A DNA stretch of 64,000 nucleotides from positions 310,001 through 374,000 of the forward strand of contig JAVKCG010000034.1 in NCBI GenBank assembly GCA_040222875.1, written 5' to 3'. This stretch comes from JAJCYL01 sp040222875. GTDB taxonomy: Bacteria; Bacteroidota; Bacteroidia; Cytophagales; Cyclobacteriaceae. The number at the start of each line of letters is the position of its first letter. The first letter of the stretch is position 1. Shown here piece after piece: positions 17,019-24,553 of the stretch. Position numbers and translations under genes: made by a program. The notes beneath the pieces are model-generated. The model searched no databases, had not been told where the DNA came from, and worked only from the letters and a program-made list of their open reading frames with translations.

Positions 17019-17900
17019 GTGCGTTACTTTTTGACCATATTGATATTCACCGTTTGTTCCACGGCGGGTGCCCAAAAACTGGAACCTGTGGGGCTTTTCT
17101 TGGCCGACAGTATGCAATTAGGGGCCGAGATAAGCTATAGCCTTTCTTTTGAATACCCACTTTCAATGGAAGTAGTTTTCCCTGATTCTACTTATGATTT
17201 TTCACCCTTCGAATATGTGCGCAAAGAGTTTTTACCAACAGTCGCTGATTCCACAAAAGCTAAGGACAGCGTAATCTACTACCTATCTTCATTCGAAATT
17301 GACCAGGTGCAAAAGCTGGCGTTACCAGTTTATATACTCACTGATAGCGACAGCACTGCCATTACAGCATCCCCCGACTCTATCTATTTCAGCGAGATGA
17401 TTCCGGTAATGCCTGATTCCGTTGAACTGCGGCAAGATGTAAACCTGTTAGAAGTAAATAAAGCAATCAATTATCCGTATATCTTAATCGGTATTGGTGG
17501 GTTAATTGTCATTCTGGTAGCGGGCTTTATTGCCTTCGGCGATTCAATTCGTAAGCGATTTAAGCTTCGCAGAATGAGAAAGAAATTCGAAAAATTCACT
17601 AGCGATTTCGACATGATGTTCAATGAAATCAGAAAAGGTGAAAAGGTGAAAACTGAAAAGTTGCTTGTACTCTGGAAACAATACATGGAAAGCCTTGAAA
17701 ACAGGCCTTATACAAAGCTCACAAGTAAAGAAATTGCAAAACTATCTGATGCGGAAAGTTTTGCAATTGCCCTAAAGGAAATTGACAGATCAATTTATGG
17801 CCGCATGGAGGCCGACCAGATCATTAAAAACTTTGAAACCCTTGAAGATTTAACTGGTGAGCGCTATCAAAAGAAAGTGTGGGAGGTGAGACATGGATGA
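17019..17900 (+). CDS. Single-pass membrane protein between DUF58 and BatA genes
   Basis: The 293-residue product begins at GTG 17019, three bases after the DUF58 stop. It has a signal peptide (MRYFLTILIFTVCSTAGAQ), a beta-rich periplasmic part (about 20-150), and one transmembrane helix (about 153-173, ILIGIGGLIVILVAGFIAFG). A basic cytoplasmic tail of about 120 residues follows. Bacteroidota Bat operons usually carry a protein of this architecture at this place, often called BatD-like or left hypothetical. The end overlaps the BatA start by 8 bases, so translation is coupled. Its biochemical role is unknown. Confidence 0.75.
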   Translation: MRYFLTILIFTVCSTAGAQKLEPVGLFLADSMQLGAEISYSLSFEYPLSMEVVFPDSTYDFSPFEYVRKEFLPTVADSTKAKDSVIYYLSSFEIDQVQKLALPVYILTDSDSTAITASPDSIYFSEMIPVMPDSVELRQDVNLLEVNKAINYPYILIGIGGLIVILVAGFIAFGDSIRKRFKLRRMRKKFEKFTSDFDMMFNEIRKGEKVKTEKLLVLWKQYMESLENRPYTKLTSKEIAKLSDAESFAIALKEIDRSIYGRMEADQIIKNFETLEDLTGERYQKKVWEVRHG

Positions 17901-18945
17901 GACCATAAACCCCAACAAGACCTGGTTTACAACAGAGTGGTTTCGGCCGGGAACTCTACAAAATTTCACTTGGGAAAATGAACTCTTGCTTTATCTCCTC
18001 ATAATTCTTCCCATTCTATTTCTAGTCAGATGGCTGTTTTATTATCGATTAAAACAGAAGCTCCCAATCGCCCTTAATAAAAAGGACATCAAATGGGAGC
18101 CGGTTACGGTTTTAAGGTACATCCCGAATATTTTTCTGGCATTGGTCTTTGGTATGATTATTCTGGCGCTTGCAAGGCCACAAAAAACCCACGAAAAAAC
18201 CGAACAATGGACTGAGGGTATTGATATAATGCTAGTCATCGATATATCTGAATCCATGCAAATTGAGGACTTCAAACCCAACCGCCTTGAAGCGGCAAAA
18301 CAGGTAGCAAGGGATTTTATCAGTGGCCGTTTCCAGGATAGAATTGGCCTGGTTGTTTTTTCAGGAGATGCCTATTCAAGGGCGCCACTGACTACTGATT
18401 ACGACCTGCTTTTTCAGTATATAGATGATATCTCATTTGATTTGATCGAAAGCCACGGCACCGCAATTGGAAGCGCACTTGCGGTCGGCACCAACCGCAT
18501 GCGTGAATCCGATTCAAAATCAAAAGTCTTGATTTTATTGAGTGATGGTGACAACACAGCTGGTAACATTGACCCGGTTACTGCGGCTGAATTAGCCAAT
18601 GCATACGATATTAAGCTTTACACCATTGCAATTGGAAAGGAAGGCAAGGTGCCATTTGGAACAGACTTTTTTGGTCGCACTCGCTATGTCGAAAATACGC
18701 TGGATGAAACCACGCTTCGGGAAATCGCTAAAATTGGCAATGGGAAATTTTACAGGGTTTCAAACAATAGTGCATTAGCAGAGGTTTTTGACATTATTGA
18801 CCAGCTTGAGAAAGCCGAGATTAAAGAAACACACTTTAAGGACACCACAGATTTCTATGACAAATACCTTACGTGGGGAATTGTCTTTTTACTCATGTGG
18901 ATGTTGACCAAAACCACATTTATGGCCAATGTGCTGCAGGATTAA
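17893..18945 (+). CDS. BatA-like VWA domain membrane protein
   Basis: The 350-residue protein has two N-terminal transmembrane helices (about 36-53 and 74-92), a VWA domain (about 105-300) and a C-terminal helix (about 325-343). The MIDAS metal site is intact: DISESMQ (DxSxS), the Thr in HGTAIGSAL, and SDGDN. This matches BatA of the Bacteroidota aerotolerance cluster, a protein-interaction module at the inner membrane. BatB, BatC and BatD/E genes, usually directly downstream, are missing. The next gene is a convergent VOC gene overlapping by 4 bases. Confidence 0.92.
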   Translation: MDETINPNKTWFTTEWFRPGTLQNFTWENELLLYLLIILPILFLVRWLFYYRLKQKLPIALNKKDIKWEPVTVLRYIPNIFLALVFGMIILALARPQKTHEKTEQWTEGIDIMLVIDISESMQIEDFKPNRLEAAKQVARDFISGRFQDRIGLVVFSGDAYSRAPLTTDYDLLFQYIDDISFDLIESHGTAIGSALAVGTNRMRESDSKSKVLILLSDGDNTAGNIDPVTAAELANAYDIKLYTIAIGKEGKVPFGTDFFGRTRYVENTLDETTLREIAKIGNGKFYRVSNNSALAEVFDIIDQLEKAEIKETHFKDTTDFYDKYLTWGIVFLLMWMLTKTTFMANVLQD

Positions 18946-19763
18946 CCCAAGCCATTCACCTTCCTGAACACCTCATCATTGGGCTCCCATAGTTCGATTT
19001 TATTTCCATCAGGGTCAAGTATCCATCCAAAATTACCGTAGTCGTACCTGTCGATTTTACCGACTTGCTCCACTCCTTCTGATTTTAATGTTGCCATCAA
19101 ATCTTCCAGGTTCTCAACCCTGTAGTTGATGATCATATCATTTTTACCTGGATTGAAGTAGTCGGTCTTGCTGTCAAATACACCCCAAACCGTATGGGCA
19201 TAAGCATCAGTCTGTGGCTTTGATCGCCATTCAAAAATGCCTCCATATTGTGATAGGTTTGGAATGCCAAGCTGCTTCCCATACCAGGTTTGCAATCCCT
19301 TCGGATCTTTTGCCTTAAAGAATACGCCCCCTATTCCGGTAACCCGTTTCACTTCATTTACGGTTTCCAGCATGCCGGCATAAACACTATCAACCGGTTC
19401 CCAGAATTCGATTTTGTTATTTTCAGCATCAAGTGCCCAGCCAAATTTTCCATAATCGAAAGATTCCATTTTACCTACAGTTTTGACCCCATTTGACTCC
19501 AACTCCTTCAGCAATATCTCCAGGTCACTTACTCTATAATTAATCATAAAGGAAGCTTCACTTGGATCATAATAGTTTGTATCGCTGCCCATAGCACTCC
19601 AGGCCGTATGTCCGATTTCATCAGGGTTATCCCTCTGATTCCAAACAAATGTTCCACCGTAACTGCTCATATATGGTACACCCAGGTGTTTTGCATACCA
19701 ATCCTGCATTTTCTTAGGGTCATCGCTTTTAAAGAAAACCCCTCCGATCATTGATACTTTCAT
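18942..19763 (-). CDS. Two-domain VOC (glyoxalase-fold) protein
   Basis: The 273 residues form two tandem VOC modules (about 1-130 and 140-268) that resemble each other. Each starts with GGVFFK-xx-DPK, contains WYxKxLG, MINYRV and YDYG or FDYGKFGW, and ends in NKIEFWEP or NKIELWEP. VOC enzymes include glyoxalases, isomerases and dioxygenases. The Glu in IELWEP is the usual metal-ligand position. No signal peptide is present, so it should be cytoplasmic. The neighbouring gene encodes a third, exported copy of the same module, which points to local duplication. The reaction is unknown. Confidence 0.85.
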   Translation of the reverse strand: MKVSMIGGVFFKSDDPKKMQDWYAKHLGVPYMSSYGGTFVWNQRDNPDEIGHTAWSAMGSDTNYYDPSEASFMINYRVSDLEILLKELESNGVKTVGKMESFDYGKFGWALDAENNKIEFWEPVDSVYAGMLETVNEVKRVTGIGGVFFKAKDPKGLQTWYGKQLGIPNLSQYGGIFEWRSKPQTDAYAHTVWGVFDSKTDYFNPGKNDMIINYRVENLEDLMATLKSEGVEQVGKIDRYDYGNFGWILDPDGNKIELWEPNDEVFRKVNGLG

Positions 19764-19785
19764 TTTGCTTTTTATTTAGGTTTAG

Positions 19786-20316
19786 TTATTTCGTTGTGGC
19801 TCCGCCCAATTGGGTCAGGAAGCTGTCGACAGGCTCCCAGAGCTCAATTTTATTTCCCTCTGGATCCATCAAGTGGACAAACTTGCCATACTCAAAAGTT
19901 GATATCTCATCAAGCATGGTTATACCTTTTTCCTCCAGTTTAGCAACCAGGCCTTCAATATTATTTACCCGATAATTAATCATGAAAGGCTTGGATGAAG
20001 GGTTGAAATAATCGGAACTATCCGGTTGCGGGTGCCATCTGAGATAATTAATCTCATCAGGCCTGTGTGCATTTCGAAATTCAAATGGTGACCCAAAATC
20101 GTCTATGGCCAGGCCTAAATTATCCCCATACCAACCCATTATTTTTTGGGGGTCGTCAGCAATGAAGAAAATGCCGCCAATGCCCGTAACCCTCGGCACT
20201 GTGTCCTTTTCCGAAATGGTTCCTGTTGTTGCTGATCCGGATGTTTGTTCATTCGGATTATCACAAGCTGCAAGTATTCCACAAAGCAGTAGTATTATCA
20301 GGTGTTCGTTTCTCAT
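19786..20316 (-). CDS. VOC-domain lipoprotein
   Basis: The 176-residue product has a lipoprotein leader (ILLLCGILAAC, Cys at 18) followed by one VOC module. The module repeats the signature of the two-domain gene 22 bases downstream: VTGIGGIFFIADDPQ, WYGDNLG, MINYRV, FEYGKFVHLMDPEGNKIELWEP. The protein is therefore an envelope-anchored version of the same fold. The two genes are probably co-transcribed. An exported VOC protein is unusual enough to suggest a binding role, but no substrate can be inferred. Confidence 0.85.
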   Translation of the reverse strand: MRNEHLIILLLCGILAACDNPNEQTSGSATTGTISEKDTVPRVTGIGGIFFIADDPQKIMGWYGDNLGLAIDDFGSPFEFRNAHRPDEINYLRWHPQPDSSDYFNPSSKPFMINYRVNNIEGLVAKLEEKGITMLDEISTFEYGKFVHLMDPEGNKIELWEPVDSFLTQLGGATTK

Positions 20317-20470
20317 ATTTAGTTACAGTTAAATGATTGCTAAAGCTTTAAATCTGGCGCTAAGTACATCCCAATTCATAAATCAGCCTTAATACTTTAG
20401 GGTGATTTTTATGTTTTTTGATTTTTGTTCTTTGGTTACTTAAAAATTTAATCAGCTAATAGTTTGCTAA

Positions 20471-20500
20471 TTGTTCATTGTTCATAGTTGATTAGCTTTG
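20471..20500 (+). promoter_or_regulatory. Putative promoter of the CNT transporter operon
   Basis: TAGCTTTG (20493-20500) fits the -7 consensus TAnnTTTG, and TTG (20471-20473) lies 19 bases upstream as a partial -33 element. The box ends 6 bases before the ATG at 20507, and this favours that ATG over the TTG at 20498. Confidence 0.45.
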
Positions 20501-20506
20501 GCCGTT

Positions 20507-21823
20507 ATGGATTACATCCGGGCTTTAATCGGCATTGCAGGCTTGGTGGGTATAGCTTATTTAATCAGCCCTTACAAAAGAAAAATTGATTGGAAGCTTG
20601 TTGGGGCTGGAATCCTCATTCAGATTGTAATTGCCCTGTTAATCGCAAAGGTTCCTTTTCTAAAAGTTGGTTTTGAAGTAGTAAGTTCAGGTTTTGTTCA
20701 GTTTCTCAACTTCGGACTAAAGGGAGCTGAGTTTCTTTATGGTGACCTGGCGAAAAACAGCAACGCTTATCCTGACGCCAAACATAACCTGGGGTTTCTA
20801 TTCGTTTTTCAGGCCTTACCGACCGTTATCTTCTTTTCATCAATTACAGCCGGGCTATATTATCTAGGAGTACTGCAGAAAATTGTTTTCAGCTTTGCCT
20901 GGATAATGACCCGAACCATGAGGCTTTCCGGGGCAGAGAGTCTCTCGGCAGCTGGCAATGTCATTCTCGGTCAAACTGAAGCTCCGCTATTAGTGCGTCC
21001 ATTTATTAGCAGAATGACGCAGTCAGAATTGCACTGCCTCATGACTGGGGGAATGGCGACTATTGCCGGAAGTGTGCTAGGTGCTTATGTCGCATTTTTA
21101 GGTGGTGGCGACCCGAAGCAACAAGCCCAATTTGCAACTTATTTATTGACAGCCTCAGTAATGAATGCTCCCGCGGCAATTGTAATGGCAAAAATTCTGC
21201 TACCGGAATTGAAGCCGGATAGCATTGACTCAAAACTTAGCGTGAATAAAGAAACAATTGGTGACAACGTAATTGATGCACTTGCCAGAGGTGCCGGAGA
21301 TGGGGTAAAACTGGCATTAAATATAGGGGCTATGCTTTTAGCATTTATCGCTGTTATTTATGCCCTCAATTGGATTTTAGTAGATGGAATTGGTGAATGG
21401 ACTGGTTTGAACAGTTATGTTGTGGCATCAACAAATGGAGCATTTAACGGCTTCTCACTACAGTATCTTCTGGGCCAGGTTTTTAGGTTATTTGCCTTTC
21501 TCATAGGTGTTGATTGGGCAGAAACTATCAGTGTTGGGAGCCTTTTAGGTCAAAAAACGGTAATAAATGAATTCGTTGCATATCTCAGCCTGGCTCAAAT
21601 GAAAGCCGCCGGATTGCTAAGTGCAAAATCAACAGTAATTAGCACATTTGCTTTGTGCGGATTTGCTAACTTCAGCTCTATCGCCATTCAAATTGGGGGT
21701 ATTGGTGGTATGGCACCAGATCGGCAATCTGATTTATCTAAACTTGGATTAACTGCTTTAGCCAGTGCTACCATGGCCACCATGATGACAGCTGCAATTG
21801 CCGGGGCCATAATGGATTATTAA
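20507..21823 (+). CDS. CNT-family (NupC) concentrative nucleoside transporter
   Basis: The product has 438 residues from ATG 20507 and a NupC/CNT architecture. Three N-terminal helices are followed by the Nucleos_tra2_N, Gate and Nucleos_tra2_C regions. Diagnostic motifs are GQTEAPLLVRP (near 155-165, the QTEAP nucleoside-binding loop), TGGMATIAGSVLGAYV, SVMNAPAAIVMAKI and the C-terminal LCGFANFSSIAIQIGGIGG. Such transporters import nucleosides with Na+ or H+. One base separates it from the PqqB-like lipoprotein gene, so the two are probably one operon. Confidence 0.95.
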   Translation: MDYIRALIGIAGLVGIAYLISPYKRKIDWKLVGAGILIQIVIALLIAKVPFLKVGFEVVSSGFVQFLNFGLKGAEFLYGDLAKNSNAYPDAKHNLGFLFVFQALPTVIFFSSITAGLYYLGVLQKIVFSFAWIMTRTMRLSGAESLSAAGNVILGQTEAPLLVRPFISRMTQSELHCLMTGGMATIAGSVLGAYVAFLGGGDPKQQAQFATYLLTASVMNAPAAIVMAKILLPELKPDSIDSKLSVNKETIGDNVIDALARGAGDGVKLALNIGAMLLAFIAVIYALNWILVDGIGEWTGLNSYVVASTNGAFNGFSLQYLLGQVFRLFAFLIGVDWAETISVGSLLGQKTVINEFVAYLSLAQMKAAGLLSAKSTVISTFALCGFANFSSIAIQIGGIGGMAPDRQSDLSKLGLTALASATMATMMTAAIAGAIMDY

Positions 21824-21824
21824 A

Positions 21825-22766
21825 ATGAAATGGACCACAATCTTTCTAATAATACTTTTCGGATGTCTTGAAAAACCCCCTGAAGAAATCTTAGCGCAAT
21901 CTGAGTCACCTTACATAGTAGTGCTTGGGGTAGCGCAAGATGCAGGATATCCACAAATCGGTTGCTATGAAGATCATTGCTTGACGGCCTGGAAGCAACC
22001 AGAACGTAAAAGGAAAGTTGTGAGCCTTGGTCTTGTTGATCCTGCTAATAAAAAAAAGTGGCTCTTTGAAGCTACTCCGGATATCAAGGAGCAGTTATTC
22101 GAATTTCAAAAATTCGCACCCGATTCAATTTATGAATTTGCTGGAATTTTTTTAACGCATGGGCACATGGGGCATTATGCTGGGTTGATGCAATTAGGAA
22201 AAGAAGCAATTAGTGCAAGCAACATCCCGGTTTATGCCATGCCCAAAATGATAAAATACTTATCAAGTAATGGACCATGGGATCAACTTGTCAAAATCTC
22301 AAATATTAACCTGAGCCCCTTGCAGGATAGTTTGAGAATAGACATCACTGATCAGTTATCCATCACCCCTTTCGAGGTACCGCATCGGGATGAATACACT
22401 GAGACTGTCGGCTACAATATCACTGGCCCATCTAAAAGTTTAATTTTTATCCCGGATATTGATAAATGGAGTGACTGGCATGTCAATCTTGCGGCAGAAA
22501 ACTATGCCTGGGATTATGCCCTGGTCGATGCAACTTTTTTCAACGATGGAGAACTTCCTGGCCGGGATATGTCAAAAATCAAACACCCTTTTGTTAGTGA
22601 AAGCTTTGAATATTTTAAGGGCTTATCTTCACTGAAAAGAAAGGGGGTTCATTTCATCCATTTTAATCACACCAATCCCCTGTTGATTGAAGGCTCAGAA
22701 GAAAATGCTGAGGTGCTACAAAATGGGTTTAACGTAGCAGCAGAACTGGATATTCTACCTCTTTAA
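21825..22766 (+). CDS. PqqB-like metallo-beta-lactamase-fold lipoprotein
   Basis: The 313-residue product opens with a lipoprotein leader (IFLIILFGC, Cys at 14). The fold matches PqqB: VLGVAQDAGYPQIGCYEDHC near the start, then THGHMGHYAG, where the usual MBL Asp is replaced as in PqqB, and VPHRDEYTETVGY. PqqB hydroxylates a PQQ precursor, but PQQ biosynthesis partners are absent and the protein appears exported. It is thus probably a PqqB-related hydrolase or oxygenase with another role. It sits between a nucleoside transporter and an unknown gene with one-base gaps, consistent with one operon. Confidence 0.85.
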   Translation: MKWTTIFLIILFGCLEKPPEEILAQSESPYIVVLGVAQDAGYPQIGCYEDHCLTAWKQPERKRKVVSLGLVDPANKKKWLFEATPDIKEQLFEFQKFAPDSIYEFAGIFLTHGHMGHYAGLMQLGKEAISASNIPVYAMPKMIKYLSSNGPWDQLVKISNINLSPLQDSLRIDITDQLSITPFEVPHRDEYTETVGYNITGPSKSLIFIPDIDKWSDWHVNLAAENYAWDYALVDATFFNDGELPGRDMSKIKHPFVSESFEYFKGLSSLKRKGVHFIHFNHTNPLLIEGSEENAEVLQNGFNVAAELDILPL

Positions 22767-22767
22767 A

Positions 22768-23496
22768 ATGTCAAGCCTAAGAACAGTTCAGCTAAATAAA
22801 AAAACACGGGTCTCAATTGTTCCTGCTGCACCCAACATTGATCTGGACTCGGATTTATATGCCATCAATTGGTTTGACCTCAGGAGACCCTGGCTTTATG
22901 ATTTATATAACAAGTTGGCTTTTCCACATGTGAAGAAAGTAGGTGGCCAGGTGCATTTCAAAGGGTTGGTCAAAGAGAAAATAAAGGGACCTAAGGAATT
23001 TGACCGGGAAATGCTACTGATAGTAAAATATCCGAATGCGAAGGGTTTTCTGCAAATGCTGCAGGATAAGATATTTCTAATGAAGAGCATCCTGAGGTTG
23101 AACGCAGTACAATATTTCACCTTCGGATTTTGTAAAAGAATGGATAATGGGCCAGCCCCTCTGAAATTCCCAAAAGCTTTTAACGGAAATCGCAGTTATC
23201 TGCTGCACCATTTTCAATCCAACATTTCTGCCTCGGAGTACCTTTACAAAATCGCTCCAATAATTGATAATACCTCCGGTATAAAACTTTACTTCTCAGG
23301 ATTTAAGGCGGCACTAATTGGAACAGAACGCAGTGGCAACAAACTCAAAACCCAACCATTTATAATGGATGGGCTAATACTGATTGAAGGCGAAGATGAT
23401 GCTCAATTGACTAATTTCACACATAATGAAGATTTCAAACAGTTGGCTACTGATTTGAATTCGTTTAACAATTACATTTTTGAAAGGATCGTCTAA
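22768..23496 (+). CDS. Hypothetical cytoplasmic protein
   Basis: I do not recognise this 242-residue protein. It begins MSSLRTVQLN, one base after the PqqB-like stop, with no signal peptide. The middle segment (DREMLLIVKYPNAKGFLQML, about 72-91) resembles the ferredoxin-like pattern of DUF1330/YciI-type proteins, and a second such half may follow (about 145-240). This resemblance is weak. The end overlaps the convergent cyclodeaminase-like gene by 4 bases. The operon context links it loosely to nucleoside uptake and the PqqB-like protein. Confidence 0.6.
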   Translation: MSSLRTVQLNKKTRVSIVPAAPNIDLDSDLYAINWFDLRRPWLYDLYNKLAFPHVKKVGGQVHFKGLVKEKIKGPKEFDREMLLIVKYPNAKGFLQMLQDKIFLMKSILRLNAVQYFTFGFCKRMDNGPAPLKFPKAFNGNRSYLLHHFQSNISASEYLYKIAPIIDNTSGIKLYFSGFKAALIGTERSGNKLKTQPFIMDGLILIEGEDDAQLTNFTHNEDFKQLATDLNSFNNYIFERIV

Positions 23497-24434
23497 TTGG
23501 TCAACAACACAGCAACTGCCGCCGCGTCTTGAATGGCATTTCCTACAGATTTAAAAAGCGTTGTTTTGTTTTCAGACCATCTATAACTCAGGTCACCGTT
23601 AATTACTGCTCCAATTTCTTTTGAAAAATGCTCCTGGTTGATCAACCCTTTGCTCATCGGTATGAGTAAATCCCCAGCTTCCGCAAGGGCACCCTCTAAT
23701 TGGTCAATATACACATCAGCCGCAGCAACGGTTTCGATTGGTATCTCATGGCAGTCGGGTTTAAACACACCAACTGCATTAATATGCGCTCCTTTTTTAA
23801 TAAATCCATCCTTAAAAACAGGTGAGCTAGACGTGGTCACAGTACAAATTACATCAGCCTCCAATAGAGAATGCCCCTCTTCCGTAGCAACTAAATCCAC
23901 ATCACAGTTGGGTTGATAGCCCTCGCAAAAGTCCTTAGACTTTGCCAGTGAGCTTCCAAAAATGAGAATCTTGTCCAGCTTCCGAACTGACAGTATTGCC
24001 TCAACATGTGTTTTTGCCTGGACTCCTGTGCCAAATATCGCCCCTACCCTGGCGTCAGGGTTTGAAAATATTTGTGTAGCTAAACCGGATGCAGCAGCAG
24101 TTCTTATGGCAGTGATTTCGGTTCCATCCACAATCGCCAGTGGTTTTCCTGTTTCGTTTTCAAATACATTTATTAGGGCATGGATAAAAGGAAGGCCTCT
24201 TTTTGGGTTTTCTGCATTGATACTGACTGATTTGATTGTTGTGATTCCACCAGAAGAGTAGTAGGCCGGCATGAATAGATAATCCGATTGCGAAGTATGC
24301 AGTGGCAACCTGTCTGGCACCTGTGCTTCGCCAGATGACAAATCCATAAAGGCTTGTCGCATCGCATCGATGGCTTTCGGCATTGTCAATACTTCTTTTA
24401 CTTCGTCAGATGTAATCAATCGAATGTCTTGCAT
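23493..24434 (-). CDS. Ornithine cyclodeaminase / mu-crystallin family protein
   Basis: This 313-residue NAD(P)-binding enzyme has an N-terminal substrate domain with the conserved DGTEITAIRTAAASGLA (around 105-122). A Rossmann domain follows: VGAIFGTGVQAKTHVEAIL, then KILIFGSS. The C-terminal part has HINAVGVFKPDCHEI and VYIDQLEGALAEAGDLL. Family members include ornithine cyclodeaminase, alanine dehydrogenase (archaeal type) and ketimine reductases. The substrate cannot be decided here. It stands alone and converges on the unknown gene with a 4-base overlap. Confidence 0.9.
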   Translation of the reverse strand: MQDIRLITSDEVKEVLTMPKAIDAMRQAFMDLSSGEAQVPDRLPLHTSQSDYLFMPAYYSSGGITTIKSVSINAENPKRGLPFIHALINVFENETGKPLAIVDGTEITAIRTAAASGLATQIFSNPDARVGAIFGTGVQAKTHVEAILSVRKLDKILIFGSSLAKSKDFCEGYQPNCDVDLVATEEGHSLLEADVICTVTTSSSPVFKDGFIKKGAHINAVGVFKPDCHEIPIETVAAADVYIDQLEGALAEAGDLLIPMSKGLINQEHFSKEIGAVINGDLSYRWSENKTTLFKSVGNAIQDAAAVAVLLTN

Positions 24435-24459
24435 TGGTCAAAAATTGCTAATTGCGGGT

Positions 24460-24546
24460 TTATTTTAAGTAGTTGGAGTGAATAATAAGACCCGCCCCAA
24501 GAACAATAAATTGAATTGGAAAATAATCCAGAGTCTTTATATCCAT
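24460..24546 (-). CDS. Possible 28-residue membrane microprotein downstream of acs
   Basis: An ATG at 24546, seven bases after the acs stop, opens a short frame: MDIKTLDYFPIQFIVLG, then AGLIIHSNYLK and TAA. One hydrophobic stretch (about residues 9-22) could cross the membrane. Position and orientation suggest it would be read from the acs transcript. There is no further evidence of coding, and it could be chance. Confidence 0.25.
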   Translation of the reverse strand: MDIKTLDYFPIQFIVLGAGLIIHSNYLK

Positions 24547-24553
24547 TTTGTTT

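Noticed and set aside
20467..20492. AT-rich TTGTTCATTGTTCATAG string upstream of the CNT gene as another four-helix-unit repeat
   Set aside because: It resembles the motif of unit 1 repeats loosely but has no inverted partner or four-helix gene beside it, and AT-rich chance similarity is likely.
23638..24261. Plus-strand open frames across the cyclodeaminase-like gene
   Set aside because: They are antisense to a well-supported minus-strand gene and show no domain, signal or start context.
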